The notes under the pieces were generated by a model. It saw only the letters and a list, made by a program, of their open reading frames with translations. It was not told the origin of the DNA and did not search any database. From positions 1 to 64,000 of the forward strand of contig CACLDI010000001.1 of assembly GCA_902605605.1 (NCBI GenBank): a stretch of DNA of 64,000 bases. The letters are read 5' to 3'. Shown one piece after another: positions 54,949-64,000 of this stretch (the stretch's first letter is position 1; each line of letters starts with the position of its first letter). The position numbers were made by a program, and so were the translations under genes. The DNA comes from an uncultured Pelagibacteraceae bacterium. Its GTDB lineage: Bacteria; Pseudomonadota; Alphaproteobacteria; Pelagibacterales; Pelagibacteraceae.

Positions 54949-55843
54949 GTCTTTTTGTTTTCAATAAATTTCTAAAATAATCGGGTAATAAAGCAGTATA
55001 AGTGTGTTTAACATTATTAATAATAAATTTTATTTGATATGAGTGGAGCATTAAATTTTTGTTAAGGCCTCTAGTAGAATTTGATAATTTATATTTAATA
55101 TCCCCAAAAATAGGCTGACCCAAAGCATACAACTGTTTTCTTAGTTGATGCTTACGACCAGTTATTGGCTTTAGTTCGACTAAACTTGCCTCTGAATTTT
55201 TATCAAGTACTTTGTATAGTGTTTTAGCCTTTTCTATAATTTTTTTTTCTCCATCATATCTTATTAAATCATCATTCCATTCACCTGAATCTTTAACTAG
55301 TTCTCCATGGCAGATTGCTAAATAAGTTTTGTGAACTTTCCTTAGTCTAAATAAAGAAGTTAATAACTGTGCGCTTTCTCTATTTTTTGCCATAATAAAT
55401 ACTCCAGATGTATCCTTATCTAAACGGTGAACTGAAAATGGTTTTGTACCTTGGAAGATTTCACTTTTAGAAAAAATATCAACAAGGTTTTTTTTTGATT
55501 TAGTTCCACCTTGAACTGATATTCCAGAACTTTTATTTAATACTATAAAATTTTCATTATTATCTATTATTTGATCTTCATTTGATTTTATAACTTCCTT
55601 GGATGGTTTAAATTTAATTTTTTTTTGTACAATCGACTCTTTGAATTCAATATTAAATAATTCAATATTATCTTTTGTGCTAATTTTTTGTGAACTTTTA
55701 ATTTTTTTTTTATTTAATTTGATTTTACCTGAGCGTAAATATTTTTCTATTAGTCCTTGGGGTATATTTCCAAATTTAAACCTGATCCATCGATCAATAC
55801 GCATATCATTACACGTTGAATCAACGATGTAAGACTTTTTCAT
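54926..55843 (-). CDS. RluC-type 23S rRNA pseudouridine synthase
   Basis: The enzyme isomerises uridines in rRNA. The 305-residue protein has an N-terminal S4 RNA-binding domain ([27 protein letters not shown] region, residues 15-42), then the catalytic domain with [20 protein letters not shown] near 137-156, whose Asp is the nucleophile, and the [15 protein letters not shown] motif. The architecture fits RluC/RluD, and the exact target uridines cannot be told. It is separate from the ribosomal operon by 10 bases and may be read with it. Confidence 0.9.
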   Translation of the reverse strand: MKKSYIVDSTCNDMRIDRWIRFKFGNIPQGLIEKYLRSGKIKLNKKKIKSSQKISTKDNIELFNIEFKESIVQKKIKFKPSKEVIKSNEDQIIDNNENFIVLNKSSGISVQGGTKSKKNLVDIFSKSEIFQGTKPFSVHRLDKDTSGVFIMAKNRESAQLLTSLFRLRKVHKTYLAICHGELVKDSGEWNDDLIRYDGEKKIIEKAKTLYKVLDKNSEASLVELKPITGRKHQLRKQLYALGQPIFGDIKYKLSNSTRGLNKNLMLHSYQIKFIINNVKHTYTALLPDYFRNLLKTKRLSFSGLK

Positions 55844-55853
55844 GACTTTAAAT

Positions 55854-56294
55854 TTATGCTGATGCTTGTTTTTCTAAAGCTTTCGGTGCTTCTTTAGTTG
55901 TGTCTTTTTTTGGTTTATCTACTCTTTTTGCTTCTACATCTCTATCAACAAATTCAATTATTGCCATTGGTGCATTATCACCATATCTAAATCCAGCTTT
56001 AATAATTCTAGTATATCCACCTTTTCTGTTCTCATATCTTTTAGAAAGTGTTTTTTTAACTTTATTAGCAGACTTAATATCTTGAAGTTGCGTAACTAAC
56101 ATTTTAGTTGTTTGTAAAGTTTCCTTCTTCCCTAAAGTAATAATTTTATCTGCTTGAGGTTTTAAAAATTTAGCTTTTGGCAATGTAGTTTTAATTTGCT
56201 CATATTTTATTAAAGAGTTAAGCATATTCTTTAATAAAGCTTTTCTATGCTCAGAAGTTCTATTTAATTTCTTATTAGCCATTCCATGTCTCAT
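55854..56294 (-). CDS. rplQ: 50S ribosomal protein L17
   Basis: L17 lies at the base of the large subunit near the exit tunnel. The 146-residue protein begins [20 protein letters not shown] and has the central YENRKGGYTRIIKAGFRYGDNAPMAIIEFVD region, both diagnostic, then a Lys/Ala-rich tail. It shares a base with rpoA, the universal rpoA-rplQ pair that ends the alpha operon. Confidence 0.96.
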   Translation of the reverse strand: MRHGMANKKLNRTSEHRKALLKNMLNSLIKYEQIKTTLPKAKFLKPQADKIITLGKKETLQTTKMLVTQLQDIKSANKVKKTLSKRYENRKGGYTRIIKAGFRYGDNAPMAIIEFVDRDVEAKRVDKPKKDTTKEAPKALEKQASA

Positions 56295-57322
56295 TAGATG
56301 GCTTCCTCTAATTTTTTAGACATTTCTGCAATATTGTCTGGTGGCCAGTTAGGTATTTCCATACCTAAATATAATGACATACCAGTTAGAACTTCTTTAA
56401 TTTCATTTAAAGATTTTCTTCCAAAATTAGGAGTCCTTAGCATCTCACCCTCTGATTTTTGAACCAAATCACCAATGTAGATAATATTATCATTTTTTAA
56501 ACAATTCATAGATCTAACAGACAGTTCTAGCTCATCTACTTTTCTTAATAAATTTTTATTGAACTCAGGTTCTGTTGAAACTTCTTTCACAGGAGCTTCA
56601 ACTGGTTCATCAAAGTTGATAAACATTTTTAGTTGATCTTGAAAAATTCTCGCTGAATAAGCAACAGCATCTTCAGCTGATATAGATCCGTTAGTTTCTA
56701 CTTCCATAATTAGTTTGTCGTAATCCAGGGCTTTTCCTTCTCTAGCTGTACTTACAGAAAATGAAACCTTTTTTACTGGACTGTAAAGAGAGTCGATAGC
56801 AATTAATCCTAACGGTGGCTCCTCTGGCTTGTTAAGATCAGCTGGCACATAACCTTTTCCAGTACTAACATTCATTTCCATATGAAAAGAAGTCTTTTCG
56901 TCTAGATTACAAATTACTAATTCTGGATTTAATATTTCAACATCAGCAACAGGTGCAATATCAGAAGCTTTGATTTCACCTGGCCCTTTAGCATCTAAAA
57001 TTAATTTTTTTGTACCCTCTGAATTACATTTTAACGCTAAAGATTTAACGTTTAAGACAATATCTGTTACATCTTCTCTAACACCTTTAATTGATGTAAA
57101 TTCATGTAGAACACCATCTATTTGTATGGATGTAACTGCTGCTCCTCTTATTGAAGAAAGTAAAATTCTTCTAAGTGAATTTCCCAAAGTTAAGCCATAG
57201 CCTTTTTCTAATGGTTCAGCAACTATTTTTGCATGAGTTAAGTCATCACTTATTTGCACATCAAGTTTTGATGGCTTAATTAATGACTTCCAATTTTTTA
57301 TATTAACATTTTCGACTTCCAT
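56294..57322 (-). CDS. rpoA: DNA-directed RNA polymerase alpha subunit
   Basis: The alpha dimer scaffolds RNA polymerase and its C-terminal domain contacts promoters and activators. The 342-residue protein has the N-terminal assembly domain with [22 protein letters not shown] near residues 36-57 and the C-terminal domain with [27 protein letters not shown] near 268-294 and [10 protein letters not shown]. The length is normal. It shares bases with rplQ and rpsK at both ends. Confidence 0.97.
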   Translation of the reverse strand: MEVENVNIKNWKSLIKPSKLDVQISDDLTHAKIVAEPLEKGYGLTLGNSLRRILLSSIRGAAVTSIQIDGVLHEFTSIKGVREDVTDIVLNVKSLALKCNSEGTKKLILDAKGPGEIKASDIAPVADVEILNPELVICNLDEKTSFHMEMNVSTGKGYVPADLNKPEEPPLGLIAIDSLYSPVKKVSFSVSTAREGKALDYDKLIMEVETNGSISAEDAVAYSARIFQDQLKMFINFDEPVEAPVKEVSTEPEFNKNLLRKVDELELSVRSMNCLKNDNIIYIGDLVQKSEGEMLRTPNFGRKSLNEIKEVLTGMSLYLGMEIPNWPPDNIAEMSKKLEEAI

Positions 57323-57771
57323 TAAACTCTCCTTTTCTTTGGTGGTCTAGTCCCATTATGAGGCATGGGTGTAGTGTCTTTAATAGACAAAATTTTAAAT
57401 CCTCTTGCTTGTAAAGCTCTCAAAGCAGTTTCTCTTCCTGATCCTGGTCCTTTTACCTCAACAGATAAAGTTTTCATTCCATATTCCAGCGCTTTTGATG
57501 CAGCGGAATCTGCAGCAATCTGTGCAGCATATGGAGTAGATTTTCTTGATCCCTTAAAACCTTTTTGACCAGCTGAAGCCCAAGATATTACATTACCATT
57601 TGTATCAGCAATTGAAATTATTGTGTTATTAAAAGTTGATTGCACATATGCAATTCCATTTAGAATATTCTTTTTAACTTTCTTCTTTTTTGAATAAGAA
57701 CTTTTTGCACTTTTTTTAGAAGATTTCTCTACCTTCTGATCGTTATTTTCAATTTTATCAGATTTTGCCAT
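57322..57771 (-). CDS. rpsK: 30S ribosomal protein S11
   Basis: S11 lies on the platform of the small subunit near the mRNA exit. The sequence has [30 protein letters not shown] near residues 38-67 and [19 protein letters not shown] near 107-125, and ends [13 protein letters not shown]. At 149 residues there is an N-terminal extension of about 20 Lys/Ser-rich residues relative to the usual 129. rpsM precedes it by 2 bases. Confidence 0.96.
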   Translation of the reverse strand: MAKSDKIENNDQKVEKSSKKSAKSSYSKKKKVKKNILNGIAYVQSTFNNTIISIADTNGNVISWASAGQKGFKGSRKSTPYAAQIAADSAASKALEYGMKTLSVEVKGPGSGRETALRALQARGFKILSIKDTTPMPHNGTRPPKKRRV

Positions 57772-57773
57772 GA

Positions 57774-58157
57774 CTATTTTTTAGTTGGTGTTAATTTTTT
57801 TCCAGCAATTGCTATTGCTTTTCCTTTTCTTGTTCTTGCATTACATCTAGTTCTTTGACCTCTAACTGGTAATTTTTTTCTATGTCTAGTTCCCCTATAA
57901 CAAGCTAGATCGATGAGTCTTTTTATACTCAGTGAATAATCTCTTCTTAGATCTCCTTCTACTTTAAAATTTTGGTCAATATACTCACGTATTTTTAATA
58001 TTTCATCGTCAGTAAGATCGTTAACTCTTTTGGCTTTTGGAATTTCAAGTGATGAACAAATCTGATTGGAAAACTTATCTCCGATTCCATAGATATAGGT
58101 AAGTCCAATGTGAACAAGTTTATTCTGTGGAATATTTATACCTGCGATACGAGCCAT
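57774..58157 (-). CDS. rpsM: 30S ribosomal protein S13
   Basis: S13 contacts the P-site tRNA and forms a bridge to the large subunit. The 127-residue protein begins [22 protein letters not shown] and ends with [27 protein letters not shown]-type basic residues, typical of S13. It follows adk by 55 bases, the largest gap inside the ribosomal block, which shows no clear promoter. rpmJ, which follows secY in many bacteria, is not here, as is normal for alphaproteobacteria. Confidence 0.96.
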   Translation of the reverse strand: MARIAGINIPQNKLVHIGLTYIYGIGDKFSNQICSSLEIPKAKRVNDLTDDEILKIREYIDQNFKVEGDLRRDYSLSIKRLIDLACYRGTRHRKKLPVRGQRTRCNARTRKGKAIAIAGKKLTPTKK

Positions 58158-58212
58158 AAGTTTTGTGATAAATTGTGCCTTTTATATAAGAAGATTAATC
58201 AAAGTCAACGCC

Positions 58213-58776
58213 TTAAACATTGATAAAAGTGTCGATTTTATTGGTTATTTGTTCAATTTCATCACTTCCATCAATTTCATGGAAATTAGAATTTTTAGAA
58301 TAGAAATCTAAAACTGGTTTAGTTGTCTCCATATATGTGTCATATCTTTTTAAAATTGTATCCAATTCATCATCTGATCTTTTTTCTAGGATTTTTCTTT
58401 TCTGTATTCTTCTAATTATTGTCTCTTTATTAACATTAAGAAAAAAAACAAAATCTATCTTCTGGTTTGAGCTATCAAGTAATAAGTCTAGATTTTTTGC
58501 CTGATTTATAGATCGTGGATAGCCATCAAATATTAATTTATTTTTTTTTTGGGGATCGAATACTTGTTTTTCTAAAAGTTGATTAACAATATCGTCACTA
58601 ACAAATCTCCCATCATTCATAACATCAATAATTTTTTTACCAATATCTGAATTATTTTTTATTTCCTCTCTTAAGATATCTCCTGTTGAAATTTGAAAAT
58701 TATTAAGTTTTTTTACTAAATGTTTAGCTTGAGTTCCTTTACCAGCACCCGGAGGTCCAAATAAAATTATATTCAC
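58213..58776 (-). CDS. adk: Adenylate kinase
   Basis: Adk interconverts ATP + AMP and 2 ADP. The 187-residue protein has the P-loop GPPGAGKGTQ at residues 6-15, ISTGDILREE near 29-38, and LIFDGYPRSINQA near 80-92. The short LID lacks the zinc cysteines, so this is the short-type enzyme usual in alphaproteobacteria. It lies between secY and rpsM, sharing no bases but only one base from secY. Confidence 0.96.
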   Translation of the reverse strand: MNIILFGPPGAGKGTQAKHLVKKLNNFQISTGDILREEIKNNSDIGKKIIDVMNDGRFVSDDIVNQLLEKQVFDPQKKNKLIFDGYPRSINQAKNLDLLLDSSNQKIDFVFFLNVNKETIIRRIQKRKILEKRSDDELDTILKRYDTYMETTKPVLDFYSKNSNFHEIDGSDEIEQITNKIDTFINV

Positions 58777-60057
58777 CTATCTACCAAATTTAGTTTTTTT
58801 AATTAATTGTTCGTACTGTGAACTCATCAATCTAGTTTGGATTTGTGTCACAGTATCGATGGCAACTACCACAACAATTAAAATTGAAGCACCACCCAAA
58901 TAAAAAGGAATAGGATAATTTGCAATTAAAAATTCAGGCATTAAACATACCAAAGTTAAATATAAAGCACCAATAGTGGTAAGTTTTGTAGAAATGTTTT
59001 CAATATACATTGCTGTGCTTTCACCTGGTCTAATGCCTGGAACAAACCCACCATATTTTCTTAAATTTTCTGCCGTCTCTGTTGGGTTAAATGTTATAGA
59101 TGTGTAAAAAAAAGTGAAAAATATTATTCCAGATGCATAAAGCAACATGTATAAAGGCTGACCCTGAGTAAAAAATGAACTTAAATTTAAAAAAGTCTCA
59201 TTATCTGAAAACGAAAAATTTGAAAAAGTTACTGGTAATAATAAAAGTGCAGAAGCAAATATAGCAGGTATTACACCTGCTTGATTTATTTTTAAGGGTA
59301 AATGTGATGATTCTCCACCGTACATTTTGTTACCCATTTGTCTTTTAGGGTAATTGATAAGAATTTTTCTTAGTGCTCTTTCCATAAATACAACAAACAA
59401 TATTGTCAAAATCAGTAGAACAAAAATAGCTAAGATCATAAAGGTTGATACAGCACCTGTTCTTCCAAGTTCAAAAGTTGTTACAAGAGCCCTAGGTATT
59501 TCTGCAACAATCCCTGCAAAAATAATTAATGATATACCATTACCAATACCTCTTTGAGTAATTTGTTCACCTAGCCACATTAAAAATATAGTACCAGCTA
59601 CAATAGTTGTTACAGTTGTAATTTTAAAGAAAGCTCCAGGATTAATGACTAAATCTGCCGAAGATTCTAAACCAACTGATAATCCATAACCTTGCACAGT
59701 TGCTAACAAAACAGTTCCATATCTAGTAATTTGTGTAATCTTTGCTCTACCAGTTTCACCTTGTGCTTTTAGATTTTTAAAATAATCGGATACCCCGGTT
59801 AAAAGCTGAACAATAATTGCAGATGAAATATATGGCATGATACCAAGAGCAAAAATAGCCATTCGGCTAACAGCACCACCTGCAAACACGTTAAACATTC
59901 CAAGCAATCCCTTTTGATTCCCATCCATCATTATCTTTAATTGTTCTGGATCTATACCTGGAAGAGGAACAAATGTTCCAAATCTATATACGGCAAGAAT
60001 AAAGATAGTAAATATTACCCTATTTCGTAAATCAGTTGTTGATGATGAACCACTCAT
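58777..60057 (-). CDS. secY: Protein translocase subunit SecY
   Basis: SecY is the channel of the Sec translocon in the inner membrane. The 426-residue protein has ten membrane helices, with YRFGTFVPLPGIDPEQL near residues 25-41, NVFAGGAVSRMAIFALGIMPYISSAII, GIGNGISLIIFAGI, and GESSHLPLKINQAGVIPAIFAS (quoted in parts). FVPGIRPGESTAMYIE is the last typical loop. The length is slightly short but complete. It follows rplO by 9 bases. Confidence 0.97.
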   Translation of the reverse strand: MSGSSSTTDLRNRVIFTIFILAVYRFGTFVPLPGIDPEQLKIMMDGNQKGLLGMFNVFAGGAVSRMAIFALGIMPYISSAIIVQLLTGVSDYFKNLKAQGETGRAKITQITRYGTVLLATVQGYGLSVGLESSADLVINPGAFFKITTVTTIVAGTIFLMWLGEQITQRGIGNGISLIIFAGIVAEIPRALVTTFELGRTGAVSTFMILAIFVLLILTILFVVFMERALRKILINYPKRQMGNKMYGGESSHLPLKINQAGVIPAIFASALLLLPVTFSNFSFSDNETFLNLSSFFTQGQPLYMLLYASGIIFFTFFYTSITFNPTETAENLRKYGGFVPGIRPGESTAMYIENISTKLTTIGALYLTLVCLMPEFLIANYPIPFYLGGASILIVVVVAIDTVTQIQTRLMSSQYEQLIKKTKFGR

Positions 60058-60066
60058 ATCAATTAA

Positions 60067-60519
60067 CTATTTTTTTAGTTGAATAGATCCACCAATTTTT
60101 TCAAGTTTTTCTATTGCGGACTTTGAAGCTAAATCTGCTTCAATATTAATTTTATCCTTAACTTCACCTGTGCCTAAAATTTTAAGTTTTTTTGAATTCT
60201 TATTTATTAATTTTAACTTTTTTAATAATTCAGAATTAAGCACTTCGTTAGGGTTTATATTTTTCTTATCAATATATGATTGAATTTTTTCTAAGTTTAA
60301 AATTGCTACTTGTTCCTTTGAAATTGGATTAAATCCTCTCTTTGGTAATCTTCTATACAATGGCATTTGACCACCTTCAAAACTTTTAATAGCAACACCG
60401 GATCTTGATTTTTGGCCTTTAACTCCTCTACCAGATGTTTTGCCTTTACCAGAACCAATACCTCTTCCAACTCTAATTTTAGATTTATTTATCTTTTCTC
60501 TGTTATTTAAACTTATCAT
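60067..60519 (-). CDS. rplO: 50S ribosomal protein L15
   Basis: L15 is a late assembly protein of the large subunit. The 150-residue protein has the Gly/Arg-rich start [24 protein letters not shown] and [17 protein letters not shown], both diagnostic. The start codon at 60519 shares a base with the rpsE stop. rpmD (L30), normally between rpsE and rplO, is absent. Confidence 0.95.
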   Translation of the reverse strand: MISLNNREKINKSKIRVGRGIGSGKGKTSGRGVKGQKSRSGVAIKSFEGGQMPLYRRLPKRGFNPISKEQVAILNLEKIQSYIDKKNINPNEVLNSELLKKLKLINKNSKKLKILGTGEVKDKINIEADLASKSAIEKLEKIGGSIQLKK

Positions 60520-61034
60520 TATCCTCTTTTTTCAACTATTTCTGAAATTTTCTTATTTCTTATTGCAGATATTTGTTTAGGTGAACTTTGTTTCAGTAAA
60601 GCTTTCATTGTTGCTCTAATAACGTTGTGCGCATTAGAAGTGCCCATTGATTTAGCCACAATATCTTTTACACCTAAAACTTCACAAACTGCTCTAACAG
60701 GTCCTCCAGCAATAATACCTGTTCCTTTAGACGCTGCTCTTAAAACAATTCTACCAGAACCATCTTTTGCTTTAACATCATGATGTATAGTTCTGCCTTC
60801 CCTAAGGGGAATATGAGTAAGTTTTCTTCTAGCCATTTCATTAGCTTTTTTAATGGCATCTGGAACTTGTTTCGCCTTTGCATGAGCTATTCCAATTTTT
60901 CCTGCTTGATTGCCAACTACGACTAGTGCTGAAAAACCAAATCTTCTTCCACCCTTCACAACTTTAGTAATTCTGTTTATGTGAACTAATTTTTCTAATA
61001 TATCGTCGTTTTTTTTATCTTTAAAATTTTCCAT
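60519..61034 (-). CDS. rpsE: 30S ribosomal protein S5
   Basis: S5 helps decoding accuracy in the small subunit. The protein has [27 protein letters not shown] near residues 16-42, AREKLTHIPL-type residues, [24 protein letters not shown], and [11 protein letters not shown]. The start at 61034 ([10 protein letters not shown]) is preferred because the upstream ATG at 61052 overlaps rplR; it gives 171 residues. The next gene is rplO, with no rpmD between them. Confidence 0.95.
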   Translation of the reverse strand: MENFKDKKNDDILEKLVHINRITKVVKGGRRFGFSALVVVGNQAGKIGIAHAKAKQVPDAIKKANEMARRKLTHIPLREGRTIHHDVKAKDGSGRIVLRAASKGTGIIAGGPVRAVCEVLGVKDIVAKSMGTSNAHNVIRATMKALLKQSSPKQISAIRNKKISEIVEKRG

Positions 61035-61035
61035 A

Positions 61036-61392
61036 TTAAAATTCCATTCCATTTTCTCTTAAAGTTTCAGCAAAAGCTTTAACTCTGCCATGATATTTAT
61101 ACGAACCTCTATCAAAATAGATTTTGGTTATATTTTTTTCTTGAGCCTTTTTTGCTAATTTTTGTGCCACTAGTTTAGATAGTTCAGTTTTGTTCACTTT
61201 TTCACCAGACTTAAGGTCTTTTTCAACTGAAGATGCAGACAATAATGTTACCTTTTTAATATCATCAATTATTTGAGCCGAAATATTTTTTGCTGATCTT
61301 GAGATACTCAATCTAAATCTGTCGCTTGCCGCAACCCTTTTAACTTTGTTGCTAACACGAAACCTTTTTCTAATACTTGTGTTTAGTTTCAT
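61036..61392 (-). CDS. rplR: 50S ribosomal protein L18
   Basis: L18 binds 5S rRNA. The 118-residue protein has [35 protein letters not shown], in parts near residues 10-44, and the C-terminal [29 protein letters not shown] motif. It shares a base with rplF, in the standard spc operon order. Confidence 0.96.
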   Translation of the reverse strand: MKLNTSIRKRFRVSNKVKRVAASDRFRLSISRSAKNISAQIIDDIKKVTLLSASSVEKDLKSGEKVNKTELSKLVAQKLAKKAQEKNITKIYFDRGSYKYHGRVKAFAETLRENGMEF

Positions 61393-61931
61393 TATTTTTT
61401 CTTTCCTTCTTTTTTAAGAACGTATTGTCCTTTTTCTCTTATTCCCTTACCTTTATAAGGTTCTATTTTTCTTAAGGTTTTAATTTTGGATGCAACAGCA
61501 CCAACAAGTTGTTTGTCTGAGCCTGTAATTTTTAAAGTTGTTTGTTTTTCAACTGCAATTTTAATCCCTTCTGGTATATCGAAATCAATATCGTGACTAT
61601 ATCCTAATTGTAAATTTAATTGATTACCTTTAAGAGCAGCTCTGTATCCTACACCAACTAATTCTAATATTTTTTCATAACCAGCACTAGAGCCTATAAC
61701 AGCATTATTAATTAAGCTTCTATTCATGCCCCAAAGTCTTTTTGAATTTTGATCAACCTTTTTAGGTTTGATTGATATTTCTTTTCCCTCTTTTATATCT
61801 AAATTAAACATATCAAGATCAATGTTGATTGATTTTTTACCTAATGGGCCCTCAATGTTGATAATATTGCCAGCTAAAGCAACTTTTACTTTTTCAGGGA
61901 TTGATATATTTATTTTACCTATTTTAGACAT
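61392..61931 (-). CDS. rplF: 50S ribosomal protein L6
   Basis: L6 lies near the factor-binding site of the large subunit. The 179-residue protein shows two related domains, [17 protein letters not shown] at the start, [14 protein letters not shown] near residues 67-80, [23 protein letters not shown] near 92-114, and [24 protein letters not shown] at the end (in parts). The length is normal. Both ends share a base with neighbours. Confidence 0.96.
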   Translation of the reverse strand: MSKIGKINISIPEKVKVALAGNIINIEGPLGKKSINIDLDMFNLDIKEGKEISIKPKKVDQNSKRLWGMNRSLINNAVIGSSAGYEKILELVGVGYRAALKGNQLNLQLGYSHDIDFDIPEGIKIAVEKQTTLKITGSDKQLVGAVASKIKTLRKIEPYKGKGIREKGQYVLKKEGKKK

Positions 61932-62326
61932 TAAAATACCTTACAGATTATTTCTCCACCGACTTTTTGTTTTCTGGCATCGATATCAGTCATAACACCT
62001 TTTGGTGTAGAGATTATAGCAATACCAAGTCCATTATTAATTTTCGGTAGACCACTTGCACTTGAAAAAATTCTTCTTCCAGGCTTTGAAACTCTTTCAA
62101 AAGCACTGATAACCGGATTCCCTGAATGATATTTTAATTCTAATGATAAAGTAGGTTTCGTATCCTCAGAATTTATTTTGAAATCTTTTATAAATCCTTC
62201 ATTTTTTAATATATCAGCAATTTTTGTTTTAAAATTTGAAGAAGGCAATTCTACTTTTTTATGATTTCTAGCTTGAGCATTTTTTACTCTTGCAATCATA
62301 TCTCCTATTGGGTCACTTAAACTCAT
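61931..62326 (-). CDS. rpsH: 30S ribosomal protein S8
   Basis: S8 binds the central domain of 16S rRNA and, in many bacteria, also represses the spc operon by binding its message. The 131-residue protein begins SDPIGDMIARVKNAQARNHK and ends with GLGIAIISTPKGVMTDIDARKQKVGGEIICKVF, both typical (quoted in parts). It follows rpsN by 11 bases. I see no obvious S8 target hairpin near rplE, but have not folded the region. Confidence 0.96.
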   Translation of the reverse strand: MSLSDPIGDMIARVKNAQARNHKKVELPSSNFKTKIADILKNEGFIKDFKINSEDTKPTLSLELKYHSGNPVISAFERVSKPGRRIFSSASGLPKINNGLGIAIISTPKGVMTDIDARKQKVGGEIICKVF

Positions 62327-62337
62327 AATTATCCTTT

Positions 62338-62643
62338 CTACCAGCTAGATTTAACTAGTCCTGGTATCTTTCCTTGTAATCCTAATTGTCTTAGTGCAAT
62401 TCTAGAAATTTTTAATTTTCTGTAAACTCCATGTGGTCTTCCTGTTATTTCACATCTATTCATAACTCTAGTTTTTGCCGAATTTCTTGGTAGTTTTGAC
62501 AATTTTTGTTGTGCTTTAAATCTTTCTTCAAGTGTAATTTTTTTATCCATTACTATTTGCTTCAAAGCTGCTCTTTTTTTGAAAAGCCTATCAGATAATT
62601 TAATTCTACTTTTATTTTTATTTACAGCGCTCAATTTAGCCAT
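62338..62643 (-). CDS. rpsN: 30S ribosomal protein S14
   Basis: S14 is in the head of the small subunit. The 101-residue long form lacks the zinc cysteines and has KLSKLPRNSAKTRVMNRCEITGRPHGVYRKLKISRIALRQL, in parts near residues 47-87, and the end GLVKSSW. It follows rplE by 2 bases, the usual order. Confidence 0.96.
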   Translation of the reverse strand: MAKLSAVNKNKSRIKLSDRLFKKRAALKQIVMDKKITLEERFKAQQKLSKLPRNSAKTRVMNRCEITGRPHGVYRKLKISRIALRQLGLQGKIPGLVKSSW

Positions 62644-62645
62644 GT

Positions 62646-63200
62646 TTAATTATCTCCTTTTTTTATAAATGGAAAATTCATTTTTTCTAGTAATGCGAAA
62701 CTATGTTCCTTATCAATCGCTTTAATTACAATTATAATATCTAATCCTCTCACTTTATCAGCTCTATCAAAACTAACTTCAGGAAAAATTATGTGTTCTT
62801 TGATACCAAATGTGTAATTGCCAAATTTATCAAATCCCTTTGGCGATAGTCCCCTAAAATCTTTAATTCTAGGTAGAGCAATATTAACTAATCTATCTAA
62901 AAATTCATACATTTTGTTCTTTCTGAGTGTAACTTTTAAACCAGCATTAGATCCTTTTCTTGTCTTAAAATTAGCAACTGACTTTTTAAATTTTGTTGTA
63001 ACTGGTTTTTGTCCAGTAATCTTAGCCATATCTTCTTCACAAGATTTTAGAATTTTTGCATCTGAAGCATCTAAACCAAGACCCATATTTAAAACAATTT
63101 TTTCAATTTTTGGTGCCATATATATATTTTTAAATCCAAATTGATCTTTCAATGATGGCTTAATTTCTTTATTGAATATTTCTTTTAATCTTGGAGTCAT
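62646..63200 (-). CDS. rplE: 50S ribosomal protein L5
   Basis: L5 binds 5S rRNA and contacts the P-site tRNA and S13. The 184-residue protein shows NIYMAPKIEKIVLNMGLG near residues 25-42, ITGQKPVTTKFKKSVANFKTRKG, and PRIKDFRGLSPKGFDKFGNYTFGIKEHIIFPE (in parts). The length is normal. It touches rplX upstream and precedes rpsN by 2 bases. Confidence 0.96.
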   Translation of the reverse strand: MTPRLKEIFNKEIKPSLKDQFGFKNIYMAPKIEKIVLNMGLGLDASDAKILKSCEEDMAKITGQKPVTTKFKKSVANFKTRKGSNAGLKVTLRKNKMYEFLDRLVNIALPRIKDFRGLSPKGFDKFGNYTFGIKEHIIFPEVSFDRADKVRGLDIIIVIKAIDKEHSFALLEKMNFPFIKKGDN

Positions 63201-63445
63201 TATTTTTTAGCTTCTTTTTTTTTTGCAGCTTTTTCTTCTATTAATTTTAGATTAGACAAATGAATAAAGCTCTCTTTTGGAAAAATACCACCTTTTTTCT
63301 CTTTAGTTGTTTTAACATGTTTTTTAACCATATTAATTTCTTTTACTTTTGCTCTATTATTTGCTCTATCAATTTCTATAACTTCGCCCTCTTTTTTTCT
63401 GTCTTTACCAGTTAAAACTCTCACTTTTAAACCCTTTTTAATCAT
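63200..63445 (-). CDS. rplX: 50S ribosomal protein L24
   Basis: L24 is an early assembly protein at the tunnel exit. The KOW motif [22 protein letters not shown] lies near residues 8-29, and [12 protein letters not shown] and [19 protein letters not shown] follow. At 81 residues it is shorter than the usual 100 or so: the C-terminal zinc-like segment found in many L24 proteins is missing and replaced by a Lys/Ala tail. Trimming of this kind fits a streamlined genome. Confidence 0.93.
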   Translation of the reverse strand: MIKKGLKVRVLTGKDRKKEGEVIEIDRANNRAKVKEINMVKKHVKTTKEKKGGIFPKESFIHLSNLKLIEEKAAKKKEAKK

Positions 63446-63446
63446 C

Positions 63447-63815
63447 TTATAAAACCTCCGGTGCTAATGAGATAATCTTCATTTGACCTCTGCTTCTTAA
63501 TTCTCTTGTGACAGGCCCAAAAATTCTAGTACCAACTGGTTCACCCTTGTCATCTACTAAAACTGCTGCATTATTATCAAATTTTACTTTTGAACCATCA
63601 TTTCTATGAATTCCTTTTTTCACTCTAACAACAACTGCCTTATGAACTGTGCCTTTCTTCACTTTACCCTTTGGTATAGCTTCTTTAACAGCAATAACGA
63701 TTGTATCTCCGATACTTGCATATCTTCTTTTAGATCCACCAAGAACTTTAATGCACTCTATTCTTTTTGCACCAGTATTATCAGCTACTTGTAATTCTGT
63801 TTGTACACCAATCAT
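63447..63815 (-). CDS. rplN: 50S ribosomal protein L14
   Basis: L14 lies at the subunit interface. The 122-residue protein begins [37 protein letters not shown] (in parts) and ends with [26 protein letters not shown], both diagnostic. The length is exactly that of the family. It follows rpsQ with start and stop codons sharing a base. Confidence 0.97.
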   Translation of the reverse strand: MIGVQTELQVADNTGAKRIECIKVLGGSKRRYASIGDTIVIAVKEAIPKGKVKKGTVHKAVVVRVKKGIHRNDGSKVKFDNNAAVLVDDKGEPVGTRIFGPVTRELRSRGQMKIISLAPEVL

Positions 63816-64000
63816 TATTTTGTATTCTCCATAACTTGAAATTTTTTATTTTTTGAAAAAGGCTTACTTTCAATTATTGACACTTTATCACCAGTTTTGA
63901 ATTTGTTATTTTCATCATGAGCGTTATAGTTTTTTCTAACCCTAATTACCTTTTTAAGCACAGGATGTGAATACTTTCGCTCAACCATTACAGTCACCGT
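63815..64000 (-). CDS. rpsQ: 30S ribosomal protein S17, 5' end cut by window edge
   Basis: The visible 61 residues, [20 protein letters not shown] then [32 protein letters not shown], match S17 from about residue 15 to the end. The frame runs open through 64000, so the start codon lies beyond the window; a GTG at 63997 is inside the conserved VTV strand and is not the true start. S17 binds 16S rRNA early in small-subunit assembly. It lies before rplN as usual. Confidence 0.93.
   Translation of the reverse strand, partial: TVTVMVERKYSHPVLKKVIRVRKNYNAHDENNKFKTGDKVSIIESKPFSKNKKFQVMENTK

Noticed and set aside
62818-63144. 108-codon open frame antisense to rplE
   Set aside because: Complement of a conserved ribosomal protein gene, so the open frame is expected from codon bias.
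1-64000. CRISPR array, insertion sequence, prophage or genomic island
   Set aside because: No regularly spaced repeats, transposase, integrase or phage genes were seen, and base composition and gene style are uniform throughout.

Overview
The window looks like a piece of a streamlined marine alphaproteobacterium of the SAR11 clade (Pelagibacterales). The DNA is strongly AT-rich, proteins are rich in Lys, Ile and Asn, and genes are packed with gaps of a few bases or small overlaps. Gene order follows alphaproteobacterial clusters, with several usual members missing. A tandem SAM-II/SAM-V riboswitch leader, an arrangement reported from SAR11, precedes a metY-type gene. No insertion sequence, prophage, CRISPR array, integrase or toxin cluster was seen.

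Layout. 1-5.3 kb (minus strand): rplM-rpsI-argC-small lipoprotein-hom-AEC transporter-EamA transporter; hom and the AEC gene are interrupted by +1 shifts at A/T runs. 5.3-8.2 kb: riboswitch leader and metY, heme A synthase ctaA, and a short chorismate mutase gene hidden by another +1 shift. 8.2-13.3 kb: rpmG, MerR regulator, ihfA, plsX, rpmF, cytochrome bc1 chaperone, divergent bamE, and hppA proton-pumping pyrophosphatase. 13.3-20.7 kb: thiL-nusB-ribH-ribB-ribE-ribD-nrdR-glyA-rpiB-hydroxylase (minus). 20.7-29.1 kb: hemB (plus), then recO-rnc-lepB-acpS-pdxJ-pyrE-rsh-folK-smpB-dapA (minus). 29.1-36.6 kb: lytic transglycosylase, tRNA-Ser(GCU) on the opposite strand, and the four-subunit sarcosine oxidase operon. 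36.6-43.3 kb (minus): nuclease, MATE exporter, trhO, O-methyltransferase, gatB-gatA-gatC. 43.3-49.9 kb (plus): ruvX, pyrB, dihydroorotase-like gene, plsY, topA, small secreted protein, RidA protein. 49.9-54.9 kb: ugd and galU (minus), panC (plus), mgtE (minus), lipB (plus). 54.9-64.0 kb (minus): rluC-type pseudouridine synthase and the end of the S10/spc/alpha ribosomal operon from rpsQ (cut by the window edge) through secY and adk to rpoA and rplQ.

How it fits together. Most genes are housekeeping: translation, envelope lipid and lipoprotein handling, riboflavin, heme, pyrimidine and aspartate-family amino acid synthesis. The niche-specific parts are SAM-controlled sulfhydrylation by MetY, oxidation of the methylated amine sarcosine, and energy recovery from pyrophosphate.

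Most useful second looks: four consistent +1 frameshifts at homopolymers, all in the first 8 kb (likely base-calling errors, possibly slippage sites); the tandem riboswitch; a dihydroorotase-like protein and a RibBA-like domain that lack metal ligands; missing fabH, era, dprA and rpmD at their usual positions; and divergent genes whose start codons share one CATG. I found no convincing new multi-gene system.
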